From Streptomyces niveus (GTDB lineage: Bacteria; Actinomycetota; Actinomycetes; Streptomycetales; Streptomycetaceae): a stretch of 64,000 nt of DNA. The translations under genes were made by a program, and so were the position numbers. Below the pieces are notes generated by a model that saw only the letters and a list, made by a program, of their open reading frames with translations, was not told the origin of the DNA and did no database searches. The stretch is from the NCBI RefSeq assembly GCF_001723055.1, contig NZ_MDCR01000257.1:20286-84285 (forward strand), given 5' to 3'. Shown piece by piece: positions 51,963-60,300 of this stretch (position 1 is the stretch's first letter; every line of letters begins with the position of its first letter).

Positions 51963-54113
51963 ATGTCCGAGTTGTTCGACGCGGTCGACGCGCTGCTCGC
52001 GTCCCGCGCCACGCTGCCGCCTCCGGCGGAGCGCAAGCGGCTGCGTGCCGCGCACGGTCTGACGATCGACGAGGTGGCCACCGCGCTGAAGGTGCGGCGG
52101 GCCACGATGTCCGGATGGGAGTCCGGGAAGACCGAGCCGCGCCCGCCGGAGCGGGACGCGTACGCCCGGCTGCTGGAGAAGCTCGCGGAGCTCTACCCTG
52201 CCCCCGTCGACGACACGGCTGTGGCAGCCCCCGCGCAAGACGTCGCGATGCCGGTCGCGTTGACCGATGCACCCACTCCGGCTGCGGAAGTACGGGCCCC
52301 GGATGCCCCGGTGGCCGCGCGTACGACGAGCACCACCAGGAAGAAGGCGCCCCCGGCCAACGCCCCGGCGGACATGCCCGACCCGCGTTTTGAGAACGGC
52401 CCGCTCGCGGTCGTCGATGTCGAGGACGGGCAGGTACTGGCGTACTGCACCGGCGGTCTGGTCCTGGACGTGCCCGCCAAGTCCGTCCCGGCCCTGGTCG
52501 ACTGGACTCTCACCGAGGCCAAGCTGGGCGCGCCGAAGCTGTCCGGTCCGGGAAAGCCGGCCGACCCGCTGCTCGTGCTCACCGAGGCCGCACTGGAGCG
52601 CTACGGCCTCCCGGTCTCCCTGACGGAGGAGGAGCGGCTCGCGGGCAGGCTGCCGGAGGGCCACAAGGTCCTCAAGCAACTGGTGCGTGCGGACTGGAGG
52701 TTGACGAAGCGCGGGTTCGGCCCGTGGGCGCGGATCTACCGCCCGGCCAAGGGCTCGGAGCGCCAGTGCGTCCAGTTGTGCATCCCGTCCTGGCAGGCGC
52801 TCGACACCCGGCACTGGGGCGCGGCCGGCCGGCTTCCGCCGGCGGAACTCGCGCGGGTGCTGGGTACGTACGCGTCAAGGGTGATGACGCCGCGCGGTTC
52901 CACCGCCGTGACGGGCCTGGAGCTGATGACGGCGCTGAATCCGCCGACGTACGCCGTCCGGGACGAGGCCAGTGGCACCTTCCGGCAGGCCGACGAGAAG
53001 AACCCGGGATCGCTGGGCGCGGACCCGGTGGACTGCGCTCCGTGCGAGGCCCCCGACGGTCACCCGCTCCTGGTGGATCTGCCGCGCTTCCACATTCGCG
53101 GCCCGGGGGAGAAGCTGTTCGAGGAGGCGTACGACTGGGCGCGCCCGTTCACCGACGCCGACTACCAGCGTCGCCACCTGGTGGGCCTGGACGTCAACAT
53201 GGCGTTCGCCGCCGGAGCGAACGGCCTGGTCGTCGGCCTGGGCGCACCGACCCACGTCCAGGCGCCGGTGTTCGATCCGAAGCTGCCGGGCAGCTGGCTG
53301 GTCGACCTCTCCCATGTCGACCTGTCGAGAGTGAAGGCAGGCAAGGAGTGGGTGGAGCTGGACGGCAGCCTCCTGCCCAGCCCGTTCACGCCGAAGGGCG
53401 AGCGCCCGACGGGGCCGGCCTGGTACGCGACGCCGACCGTCGCGTACGCGGTCGAACTCGGCTACGACGTCGCCCCGATCGAGGCATACGTCCGCCACGA
53501 CAACGGCCGCTACCTGGACGGCTGGTACAAGCGGCTGCGCGACGCCTACCTCGCGACGATGGCCGACCTCGGTGTCGGCGCCGACCTGGCCCCGGCCGAC
53601 TTCCTCACGGCGATGGACGGCTACCGCAGCCGCGACCCCGAGCTCGCGATCGTCGTGTCCGCGATCAAGGCGACGGTGAAGGGCGGCCTGGGCAAGCTGC
53701 GAGAACGCCCGCGCGGCGAGGGCTGGAAGCCGGGCCAGCCGTGGCGCGCCCTGTCGAGGCCGACATGGCGGCCGGACATCCGCGCGGCCGTCATCGCCCG
53801 TACGCGGATCAACCTGCACCGCAAAATCGTGAAGCACGCGGCGTTCACCGGGCAGTACCCGGTCGCGGTCCTGTCCGATTGTGTCGTGTACGCGGTCGAC
53901 GGAGAGTCCCCGATTGACTTCCTGCCGTACCGGCAGGGCAAGCCACTGCCCGGCGGCTTCAAGCTCGGCATCAACCCCGGCCTGGTCAAACACGAGGGCA
54001 CCCAGAGCGTCCTGTGGGGCGAGGGCGTACGGGAACAGTTCGACGCCCCCGAGCTCAACCTCGCCCGGTACATCAAGGACGGCACCGTCACCAACGTCGA
54101 CAACGGCGAGTAG
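51963..54113 (+). CDS. tap: Telomere-associated protein Tap
   Basis: 716 aa from ATG 51963 (GGGAGGTG site). The N-terminal XRE-like helix-turn-helix ('ERKRLRAAHGLTIDEVATALKVRRATMSGWESGKTEPRPPE' region) is followed by a linker and the large Tap domain ('PLAVVDVEDGQVLAYCTGG', 'RRHLVGLDVNMAFAAGAN', 'INLHRKIVKHA', 'LGINPGLVKHEG'). In Streptomyces, Tap binds the 3' overhang of linear replicon ends and recruits the terminal protein Tpg so the last fragment can be primed. It is followed by tpg after 12 bp. Confidence 0.93.
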   Translation: MSELFDAVDALLASRATLPPPAERKRLRAAHGLTIDEVATALKVRRATMSGWESGKTEPRPPERDAYARLLEKLAELYPAPVDDTAVAAPAQDVAMPVALTDAPTPAAEVRAPDAPVAARTTSTTRKKAPPANAPADMPDPRFENGPLAVVDVEDGQVLAYCTGGLVLDVPAKSVPALVDWTLTEAKLGAPKLSGPGKPADPLLVLTEAALERYGLPVSLTEEERLAGRLPEGHKVLKQLVRADWRLTKRGFGPWARIYRPAKGSERQCVQLCIPSWQALDTRHWGAAGRLPPAELARVLGTYASRVMTPRGSTAVTGLELMTALNPPTYAVRDEASGTFRQADEKNPGSLGADPVDCAPCEAPDGHPLLVDLPRFHIRGPGEKLFEEAYDWARPFTDADYQRRHLVGLDVNMAFAAGANGLVVGLGAPTHVQAPVFDPKLPGSWLVDLSHVDLSRVKAGKEWVELDGSLLPSPFTPKGERPTGPAWYATPTVAYAVELGYDVAPIEAYVRHDNGRYLDGWYKRLRDAYLATMADLGVGADLAPADFLTAMDGYRSRDPELAIVVSAIKATVKGGLGKLRERPRGEGWKPGQPWRALSRPTWRPDIRAAVIARTRINLHRKIVKHAAFTGQYPVAVLSDCVVYAVDGESPIDFLPYRQGKPLPGGFKLGINPGLVKHEGTQSVLWGEGVREQFDAPELNLARYIKDGTVTNVDNGE

Positions 54114-54125
54114 GGGAAAGCGACG

Positions 54126-54683
54126 ATGAGCATGTTCGGGGACGGCCTGGACGCGGCGGTGCAGAAGGCGTTCACCCGCCCGGCGCCCAAGAGCGCGGGC
54201 GCGCAGATGCGTTACCTGGTCAAGCAGCTCAAGGGCACGAAGGCCGTCGCCCAGATGCTCCGGATCTCCCAGCGCACGGTCGAGCGGTACGTGAAGAACC
54301 AGATCAAGAAGCCCCGCCCGGACCTCGCCGCCCGCCTGGAGACCGAGGTCAAGAAGCGGTGGCAGCCGCAGATCCGGGCCAAAGCCCGCGAGAAGGCGGC
54401 CAGCACCGACGGTATCGTCATCGACACCCGCGCCCGGCTCGGCTACACCGCGCCGATCGGCTCCACGGACCAGGACCGCATCCGACACCTGACCGTCGCA
54501 CTGCCGCCGCAGTACGCCGCCCGCCTCTTCGAGGCCCAGGAACAGGGCGTGTCCGACCAACGCCTCCAGGAGATCGCGGCCGAAGCACTCAAGGAGACCT
54601 ACTTCCAGGACGGCGGCACCCGCGCCGGCTCCCTGGAGGAAGTCCGCTTCACCGACATCGAGCACCTGGAGTTCGACCTGTAG
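54126..54683 (+). CDS. tpg: Telomere terminal protein Tpg
   Basis: 185 aa, the usual Tpg length (about 184). 'MRYLVKQLKGTKAVAQMLRISQRTVERYVKNQ' region carries the helix-turn-helix, the 'RARLGYTAPIGSTDQDRIR' block is characteristic, and the C-terminus has 'ALKETYFQD' and an acidic end. In Streptomyces a Tpg residue (reported as a Thr in the N-terminal half) is covalently joined to the 5' DNA ends and primes telomere patching. The ATG at 54126 has GGGAAAG upstream. It forms an operon with tap. Confidence 0.94.
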   Translation: MSMFGDGLDAAVQKAFTRPAPKSAGAQMRYLVKQLKGTKAVAQMLRISQRTVERYVKNQIKKPRPDLAARLETEVKKRWQPQIRAKAREKAASTDGIVIDTRARLGYTAPIGSTDQDRIRHLTVALPPQYAARLFEAQEQGVSDQRLQEIAAEALKETYFQDGGTRAGSLEEVRFTDIEHLEFDL

Positions 54684-54865
54684 CCTCCGATCGGCGGTCC
54701 GTGGTGAGACGGTGCCAGCGTGTGGCGTTGACGATCGGAGTCTCGACACCCAGAAGTCTTCGTCGGCGGCCTCTGCACGGAACCCGGGGTTGTCGGATTC
54801 GAAGCCTTCCGCCGAGCAGAACCGACATCCGTACCGGCTCAACTTCCTTCGGCTAGCCTCACCGC

Positions 54866-55444
54866 ATGGCTCTCACCGTTGATCAGTTGGCCGGTTACGT
54901 GGACCGGGATCTCGACGCCGATCTGGGGCGCTGGTTCCCCAACGAACCGCGCGTTTACATCCCGGCGTCGACACGCTCGGTCGAACCGTTCCTCGCCAAG
55001 CTCCCGCACGACGCGGCGACCGCGTTGGCCGGCTTCGACGGCAGGGTCCGATCGGGAACCGTGGCGCAGTTTCTCGACATCTATGACTGGTCGTACGGTT
55101 TCGACTTCGAAGCGAACGACTGCGAGATCCTGGACTCCGACTATGAGACGGAGCTTTCCGGCGACGACGTGTGGTCCATCGGCTGCGACGGCGCGAGCAA
55201 CTACTACGTCGTGCTCACCAGCGGCCGGGTCGCGGTGTGGCTCCACGAAGAGCAAGTCATAGAAGCCCACACGCAGTTCGACAACCTCGACGTGTTCCTG
55301 TGGTCGGTCGTCCGGTCCCACGCCGTGCGTGCCGGCGCCCTTGACCTGGCCGCGGTCGAGGCCGACTTCCGGTCCCTCGGGCAGCCCGGAGTCCTGGCAC
55401 CGAAACTCGGGCTCCTCGCCCACGCGTCCCGATACCAGGCGTAG
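54866..55444 (+). CDS. Hypothetical protein, SUKH/SMI1-like
   Basis: 192 aa. The C-terminal half ('DDVWSIGCDGASNYYVVL', 'RVAVWLHEEQVIEAHTQFDNLDVFLWSVVR') has the pattern of SMI1/KNR4 (SUKH) domains: a glycine-rich strand, an acidic turn and a helix ending in 'FLWSVV'. Many SUKH proteins neutralise toxins, but no toxin gene is next to it, and the N-terminal half is unassigned. ATG 54866 is the only sensible start. The preceding 182-bp gap contains no gene. Confidence 0.6.
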   Translation: MALTVDQLAGYVDRDLDADLGRWFPNEPRVYIPASTRSVEPFLAKLPHDAATALAGFDGRVRSGTVAQFLDIYDWSYGFDFEANDCEILDSDYETELSGDDVWSIGCDGASNYYVVLTSGRVAVWLHEEQVIEAHTQFDNLDVFLWSVVRSHAVRAGALDLAAVEADFRSLGQPGVLAPKLGLLAHASRYQA

Positions 55445-55757
55445 TTGGAATCAACGATCCCCCGACAATCGGCGGCGGCATCGAGGCGCGCTGCCGTCCA
55501 GCCAGACCAGGGCGATGGTGAGCTCCTGGCCTGGCTCGCCGATCCGACGCCGCACCGGGACCCGCACATCATCAAGGCACACGGTGGCGGTTTCCGATCT
55601 CTTCCAAAGTGACGAGGCACGCCAGCTGGAGCAGAGCGACAACTCACCGTATGTGGTCCCCGAGGGCGTATCGGCTCCAGGTGCCTCCGGCTTCGATGAC
55701 CAGCCGGGTAGCGGTCCGGTCCTGGTGGCCGAGCGCCTTGGACCGGAGGAGGACACG
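55445..55757. other. Gap with no recognised gene
   Basis: About 310 bp between the SUKH-like gene and the DUF402 remnant. A 101-codon minus-strand frame (55451-55756) contains 'IGEPGQELTIALVWLDG', which reads like protein but is unassigned. It may be a remnant of an older gene. Confidence 0.35.
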
Positions 55758-56134
55758 GTGCGCAGTTTCGGGACGGGTCAGACCCTCGTACGGCCTGACG
55801 TGCACCGGCCGGGGCGGGTGTGGAGTGAGCTGGCGCTGCGGGTTGTTGCTGACACGGGCGAGTGGACCTGGTGGTCACGCCCGACCTCACTCGCTGGGAG
55901 TGGAAGGACGCAGACGAGTACGCCCACGTGCGACGGCTCGGCATCGTCTCCGACACCGAGCACCGGGCCGTCGAGGCCGCGCGCGGCGAGGTGTTGGCGA
56001 TGCTCGCCGAACTCTCCGGGGTCTTCGCGCAGGCGCAGCGGTGGTCGTCCTGGAGGTGGGAGCCGGCCTGGCCCACACCGTGTCTTCCCCCTGGTGCGAC
56101 AGCTGCGGAGAAGGTCACACCGGAAGCGGGCTGA
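55758..56134 (+). pseudogene. DUF402-domain protein with internal deletion
   Basis: GTG 55758 has a strong GGAGGAGG site 5 nt upstream. The first 35 codons ('TLVRPDVHRPGRVWSELALR', 'VVADTGE') are the start of a DUF402 protein. At about 55858 the frame shifts by one, and the sequence resumes with the C-terminal blocks 'DLVVTPDLTRWEWKDADEYA' and 'HVRRLGIVSDTEHRAVEAAR', followed by 'WSSWRWEPAWPTP'. About 100 residues of the family, including most of the beta-barrel, are missing. Internal deletion plus frameshift means a non-functional gene. Confidence 0.75.
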
Positions 56135-56258
56135 ACCGCTGTCTGGAGGTTGGGCCCCGGTCGGGGGACCGCACATGTGACCAGAGACGGGAGCCCGGCA
56201 GAATCGGACACCGTTCGTTGTGCCTGGTCAACCTCGTTGGGTCAGCCGGTCCGTGACG

Positions 56259-56303
56259 ATGGCACCTCTTTCCCACGCGACAGCCGTGGGGAAGAGGTGC
56301 CAT
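56259..56303. repeat. Long near-perfect inverted repeat
   Basis: 19-bp arms (56259-56277 and 56285-56303) with one mismatch, which is a G-U pair in RNA, around a 7-nt loop. The arms start ATGGCACCTC and end GAGGTGCCAT. It lies 125 bp after the DUF402 remnant and 83 bp beyond the end of a minus-strand small gene, in a gap without other genes. It may be a terminator for both sides or the remains of a small mobile element. Confidence 0.8.
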
Positions 56304-56385
56304 TGCGTCTGAGGCTGGCGCCCGGCCCGCGCTGCTCAACTCGCGGCGTGGGACGGGCTGCGCCGTCATGACGGCGACGAGCTGG

Positions 56386-56667
56386 TTACCGGCTTGCGGA
56401 AGACTTCGTGGGACCCACTCCGGCTTTCAAGTGATGGCGCATCGCGGGGTTGTCCCTGAGATCCTGATGAGGCGCTGTGTTGTGCCTATCTTGGTTCTTG
56501 AAGGCTTCTTCCTGGTAAGCCCTCCACGTTTCCGGCATCGGGCGTGATGGCATGGATGGCTGCTCGGGTATCGGGGCCAATCTCGTTGTGCCAGACAGCA
56601 TTGCCTGCTGGACCGCCAGGAGTTCCGCCATGCGGGCGTTGTCACCAGGGGGAACGTTAGAGGGCAT
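56386..56667 (-). CDS. Small hypothetical protein
   Basis: 93 aa. ATG 56667 has GGGAGAG 6 nt upstream. The composition is that of a real soluble protein ('NARMAELLAVQQAMLSGT', 'ETWRAYQEEAFKNQDRHN') with no signal or membrane segment, and the DNA is visibly less GC-rich than its neighbours, so it may have been acquired. An open minus-strand frame directly upstream ends at 56683 ('VEVRVNRSSASAVEIGG'), 15 bp before this start, and may be the tail of a degraded companion gene. No family recognised. Confidence 0.55.
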   Translation of the reverse strand: MPSNVPPGDNARMAELLAVQQAMLSGTTRLAPIPEQPSMPSRPMPETWRAYQEEAFKNQDRHNTAPHQDLRDNPAMRHHLKAGVGPTKSSASR

Positions 56668-56939
56668 ATTCTCTCCCGCTACTTAGGGATCGGACAGGTG
56701 TCCACCGATCTCAACGGCCGAGGCTGAGGAACGGTTCACCCGAACCTCGACCTGCCGGGAATCCGCCTGTCTCTGGCCGCTGTTGGCCACGCGGCCAATC
56801 GTCGGGGCGGCCGTGGGGGCCGTCGCGGCGGATGCCGCTGTTGGCGAAGGACCGCAGGTGACCGTCGCCGGTGCGGCAGGTGTGCCCTGGGAGCCCGCGG
56901 AGGCAGCCGAGCCGGTCGGACGAGGCCGGTCGGCTCCGG

Positions 56940-57758
56940 CTAGCGTTTGATCCCAACGCCCGCCAGCAGGCTGATCTGTGCGTCCGTGATCTCGGCCGCG
57001 CCCGTGACGGACTCGGTGGGGCGCCAGCGGTGGCAGCAGCAGATGCCGGGGTCGACCAGATCGAGTCCGTCGAAGAAACGGCCTACTTCGCTGTGCGTAC
57101 GGAACTGCACCGGGGACCCCGACTTCGTATAGACCTCCGCGACCTTGTTCCAGGTGACGGGGTCGAAGTCGGGCGTGCAGTGGTTCATCGCGAGCGCGCT
57201 GCCCGCCGGGAGCGGGTCGAGAAGCCGGCGGACGATGGCGTACGGGTCGTGGGGGTCGGTGATGAAGTGCATGAGCGCGTTGAGGGACAGGGCGATGGGC
57301 TGGTCGAAGTCCAGCACTCCCGCGTCCTCCACCGCTCCCATCAGCGCGTCGGGGTCGATAACGCTGGCCTGGACGTAGGCCGTGCGTCCCTGGGTCGTGC
57401 TGCGCATGAGGCGTTCGGCGTACTTCAGGACGAGCGGGTCGTTGTCCGCGTACACCACGCGGGCGTCGCGCGCGACGGACTGGGCTATCTGGTGCAGGTT
57501 GGGCTCGGTCGGGATGCCCGTTCCGATGTCGAGCCACTGGCGGATGCCGTACTCCTGCGCCAGGACCCGGGTCGCCCGGTGCATGAACGCCCGGTTCTCG
57601 CGCGCGGTCACGTAGATACCGGGGTGAGCCTGGGCGGCGACCAGGGCCGCTTCCTTGTCTATCTCGAAGTGGTCCTTGCCGCCGAGGAAGTAGTCGTACA
57701 TCCGGGCCGAGTGCGCCTTGCTCGTGTCGAGATCCTGGCCGGCCTGCCTGGTGGTCAT
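56940..57758 (-). CDS. S-adenosyl methyltransferase, DUF574 type
   Basis: 272 aa from ATG 57758 (GGGAAGA site). 'SARMYDYFLGGKDHFEID' is the family opening, 'WLDIGTGIPTEPNLHQIAQ' is the SAM-binding motif I, followed by 'VVYADNDPLVLKYAERLM'. Very many Streptomyces genomes carry expanded sets of these enzymes, generally of unknown substrate. The frame upstream of ATG 57758 lacks family similarity. It lies 88 bp downstream of the DUF397 gene on the same strand. Confidence 0.9.
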   Translation of the reverse strand: MTTRQAGQDLDTSKAHSARMYDYFLGGKDHFEIDKEAALVAAQAHPGIYVTARENRAFMHRATRVLAQEYGIRQWLDIGTGIPTEPNLHQIAQSVARDARVVYADNDPLVLKYAERLMRSTTQGRTAYVQASVIDPDALMGAVEDAGVLDFDQPIALSLNALMHFITDPHDPYAIVRRLLDPLPAGSALAMNHCTPDFDPVTWNKVAEVYTKSGSPVQFRTHSEVGRFFDGLDLVDPGICCCHRWRPTESVTGAAEITDAQISLLAGVGIKR

Positions 57759-57846
57759 GTTCTTCCCTTCATGCCTGTGTCTGTCGGCCCGCGGGCCAGG
57801 AACGGGGACGGGGACGGTGCCGTCGTCCCTTCTGCTCACCGCCGGG

Positions 57847-58098
57847 TCATCCGGCGGTCAAGTGGTCGGCCAAGCCCTCTTTGACTCCCCGGACGAACGC
57901 GGTGATCTCCTCCGGCGTGTAGATCAGCGCCGGGCCGGCCGGGTCGGTGGACTGCCGTACGGCGACGCGGCCGTCGGCGAGTTGTTTCGTCTCGACGCAC
58001 TGACCGCCGTTCGGCCCGCTCCAAGGGTGCTCCCAGCCCTGTTCGCCGAGACTGTGCGCCGGCATGCCGTTGTAGACGCCCTCATCGGTGATCGTCAT
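57847..58098 (-). CDS. DUF397-domain protein
   Basis: 83 aa from ATG 58098, overlapping the stop of the XRE regulator by 4 bp (ATGA). 'GWEHPWSGPNGGQCVETKQL', 'VRQSTDPAGPALIYTPEEI' and 'FVRGVKEG' are the DUF397 blocks. These small proteins almost always follow an XRE/DUF5753 regulator in Streptomyces (BldB/WhiJ-type modules) and are thought to modulate it, in some cases like a toxin-antitoxin pair. Confidence 0.93.
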   Translation of the reverse strand: MTITDEGVYNGMPAHSLGEQGWEHPWSGPNGGQCVETKQLADGRVAVRQSTDPAGPALIYTPEEITAFVRGVKEGLADHLTAG

Positions 58099-58961
58099 GA
58101 GTACTCCTTGCGCATGCGGTTCAGGAGCGCCTTGCTGTCCTCGGACGACGTCAGCAGTGCCATACGCGAATGTGCCTCGAGATGGGAGACCACGTCCGCG
58201 CGCTGGTCCAGGTAGACCGAGGCGCACAGGAGTTCGCTGTAGACGATGTCCGGCAGTTCGGGTTCCTCGAACCGGAAGTATGTGAACGGCGCGCACGCGC
58301 CGACATGCGCCCCCGCGGTGAAGGGCACGATGTCGACGCTGACGTGCGGCAACTCCGAGACGTCCAGGAGTCGTTCAAGCTGCTCTCGCATCACGTGAGG
58401 GCCGCCCACCACCCGGTGCAGGACGGCTTCCTCCATGACCACCCACAACGTGGGGGCGTCCTCCTGGTCCAGCAGGCTCTGGCGGCGCAGACGCAGCTCG
58501 ACGCGGCGTGCGAGCTCCTCCTCGCTGCCGTTCGGCAACCCGCCGCGCAGCACGGCGTGGGCGTAGTCGGGGGTCTGAAGAAGCCCGGTCACGTACTGGG
58601 GTTCGTACGTGCGCAGCGTCTTGGCGCCGGCCTCCAGGCTGACGTAGGCGGTGAACCAGCTGGGGACGGCATCGCGATAGGAGTGCCACCAGCCGGGTTT
58701 GTTGGCCTGCTCCGCCAGGTCGACGAACTCGTCGATCTCCTGGCGCTCCGCGCCGAAGGTCTCCAGCAGCTTCTCCGCGTAGAGAGGCTTCAGAGCGACC
58801 TCGGCCTTCTCCAGCCGGCGGATCGTCAGGGTGGTTACGCGCAGAGCCTTCGCCGCGTCCTCCAGCGAGGCACCGGCAGCGACCCGCTTCTCCTGCAGCC
58901 GACGGCCGAGGATCATGCGCAGGACTGTCGGTGCGCTGGTGCTGGAACGGGCCTCGCTCAC
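58095..58961 (-). CDS. XRE-family regulator with DUF5753 domain
   Basis: 288 aa, WhiJ-like. N-terminal helix-turn-helix ('LGRRLQEKRVAAGASLEDAA', 'LRVTTLTIRRLEKAEV'), then a DUF5753 domain ('YRDAVPSWFTAYVSLEAGAK', 'YVTGLLQTPDYAHAVLRG', 'LHRVVGGPHVMREQLERLL'). GTG 58961 is preferred: AGGAGG ends 6 nt upstream, whereas the TTG at 58967 directly abuts it. With DUF397 it forms a two-gene module. Confidence 0.92.
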   Translation of the reverse strand: MSEARSSTSAPTVLRMILGRRLQEKRVAAGASLEDAAKALRVTTLTIRRLEKAEVALKPLYAEKLLETFGAERQEIDEFVDLAEQANKPGWWHSYRDAVPSWFTAYVSLEAGAKTLRTYEPQYVTGLLQTPDYAHAVLRGGLPNGSEEELARRVELRLRRQSLLDQEDAPTLWVVMEEAVLHRVVGGPHVMREQLERLLDVSELPHVSVDIVPFTAGAHVGACAPFTYFRFEEPELPDIVYSELLCASVYLDQRADVVSHLEAHSRMALLTSSEDSKALLNRMRKEYS

Positions 58962-59287
58962 GCCCAACCTCCTGATGAACCGTCAACAGAGCCATTCTGA
59001 CAGCGATTTGATGACGACGCCAGACTGATACCAGCGCTGCTGAAATTATCAGGGAGTCGGTTGCAGCGTGAGCTCTATCGCGCGCATAGTGGACGTGTGA
59101 GCGGTCAAGTCACAGCAATCACGCGCAGATGCGGTCCGGACAGGGCGACGACATCGATGCCCTTGCCGGTCCCTCCTCGCTGCCGTGCGACCGCCTCGGC
59201 GTACGCCGCTCACCGCCCGAGTTGCGTCCCGCATCCCCCACCTCCTCACCGCGCCCCGTTACCGGAAGGCGCTGGAAGGCGACAACC
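58962..59287. other. Divergent promoter region
   Basis: 326 bp between the XRE gene and the divergent ATPase-domain gene. The left half is markedly AT-richer (around 59000-59060), as expected of promoters. No strong palindrome or confident -10/-35 pair could be assigned. Confidence 0.5.
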
Positions 59288-59746
59288 GTGACTCTGTCCA
59301 CGCCCTCAGCCCCGGCCTCGCCCTCCTCCTTAGCCGGGACCGCGTCGCGCCGGGAGTACTGGTTCGGCCTGCCCGCCCTGGCCACCAGCGTCAGATCCGC
59401 CCGGGACACCGTGCGAGACCGGGTCCGTGCCTGGAACCTGCCCGGCGACACATGCTGCGACGCGGTGCTGCTGGTCTCCGAGCTGACGACGAACGCCGTA
59501 CTCCACACCGGCAGCCGTCATGTCCTGTGCGGCCTCACGCTGACCCGCGACGAGCGGCGCCTGCGCATCGAACTCCACGACGAGAGCGACACCCTGGTCA
59601 GCCCGCCCGAGACCCGCGCCGGCCCCGGACAGGAGGGCGGACGAGGGCTGTTGCTCGTTCAGCAGCTCTCGTACAGCTGGGGCTCCGCGCACTCGACGTG
59701 GGCCGGAGGAAAGGTCGTCTGGGCAGAGCTGACGGCCCACCCGTGA
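59288..59746 (+). CDS. ATP-binding protein, anti-sigma-factor kinase type (HATPase_c)
   Basis: 152 aa from GTG 59288 (GAAGG 8 nt upstream). 'AVLLVSELTTNAVLHTGS' is the N box and 'GGRGLLLVQQLSYSWG' the G2 box of the SpoIIAB/RsbW-like GHKL fold; 'RRLRIELHDES' is the strand between them. It is divergent from the XRE/DUF397 module, a frequent combination in Streptomyces (also seen in abaA-like and related developmental loci). It may regulate an anti-anti-sigma protein or act with the DUF397 protein. Confidence 0.88.
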   Translation: MTLSTPSAPASPSSLAGTASRREYWFGLPALATSVRSARDTVRDRVRAWNLPGDTCCDAVLLVSELTTNAVLHTGSRHVLCGLTLTRDERRLRIELHDESDTLVSPPETRAGPGQEGGRGLLLVQQLSYSWGSAHSTWAGGKVVWAELTAHP

Positions 59747-59928
59747 CGCCGCGGGCGACGCCGAAGTCGGTGTCGCCCACGGCGGCGACAGCTCGGACGG
59801 GGCGGCCGGGACCGGTCGGCCGCGCTCCGGACCGGTTGCCCCGCCCGACGGCGGCGATCGCACGGCACCGCTGAGTCCCCTTCGCGCGGCGGGACCCCTC
59901 CTCCTCGATCGATCTGTAGAAGGCGCCC

Positions 59929-60300
59929 ATGACTCCCCACGATGAAGCCGCTCCTCACGTCGTGTTGTACGTATGCGTCGACCGGGCCCGGGTCGCGCCG
60001 GGGGGAGCAACGCAGCGCGCGCGGACGGAAGGCCACGCATACGCCCGGGAGCGCGGACTGGCGATCGCCGAGGTTGTCACCGATACGTACGGTGAGCCCG
60101 ACCCGGCCCGGCGCAGAGGGTGGCAGCGGGTGAGACAGCTGGCGCAGACGGGCGACGTCACCGCGGTACTCGTCCGCTGGCCCAGCACCATCGCCCCGGA
60201 GCCCGCGCACGAACTCCGGCACCGCGAGGTCGCCTGGCTCCACGAACTGGGCGTGCGCGTCCGGTACACCTGGCCGCCCTTGTCGTCGAAGGGGTTGTGA
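59929..60300 (+). CDS. Resolvase-like protein lacking the catalytic serine
   Basis: 123 aa. The layout matches the N-terminal domain of serine recombinases: a first strand 'VVLYVCVDRAR', 'QRARTEGHAYARERGLAIAE', 'DTYGEPDPARRRGWQRVRQL', 'VTAVLVRWPSTIAPEP' and 'REVAWLHELGVRVRYTW'. In active enzymes the first strand ends in Arg-Val-Ser; here it reads Val-Cys-Val-Asp, so the nucleophile is missing, and no DNA-binding or large C-terminal domain follows. Small dead resolvase-like proteins like this occur in Streptomyces, of unknown function. Confidence 0.65.
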   Translation: MTPHDEAAPHVVLYVCVDRARVAPGGATQRARTEGHAYARERGLAIAEVVTDTYGEPDPARRRGWQRVRQLAQTGDVTAVLVRWPSTIAPEPAHELRHREVAWLHELGVRVRYTWPPLSSKGL

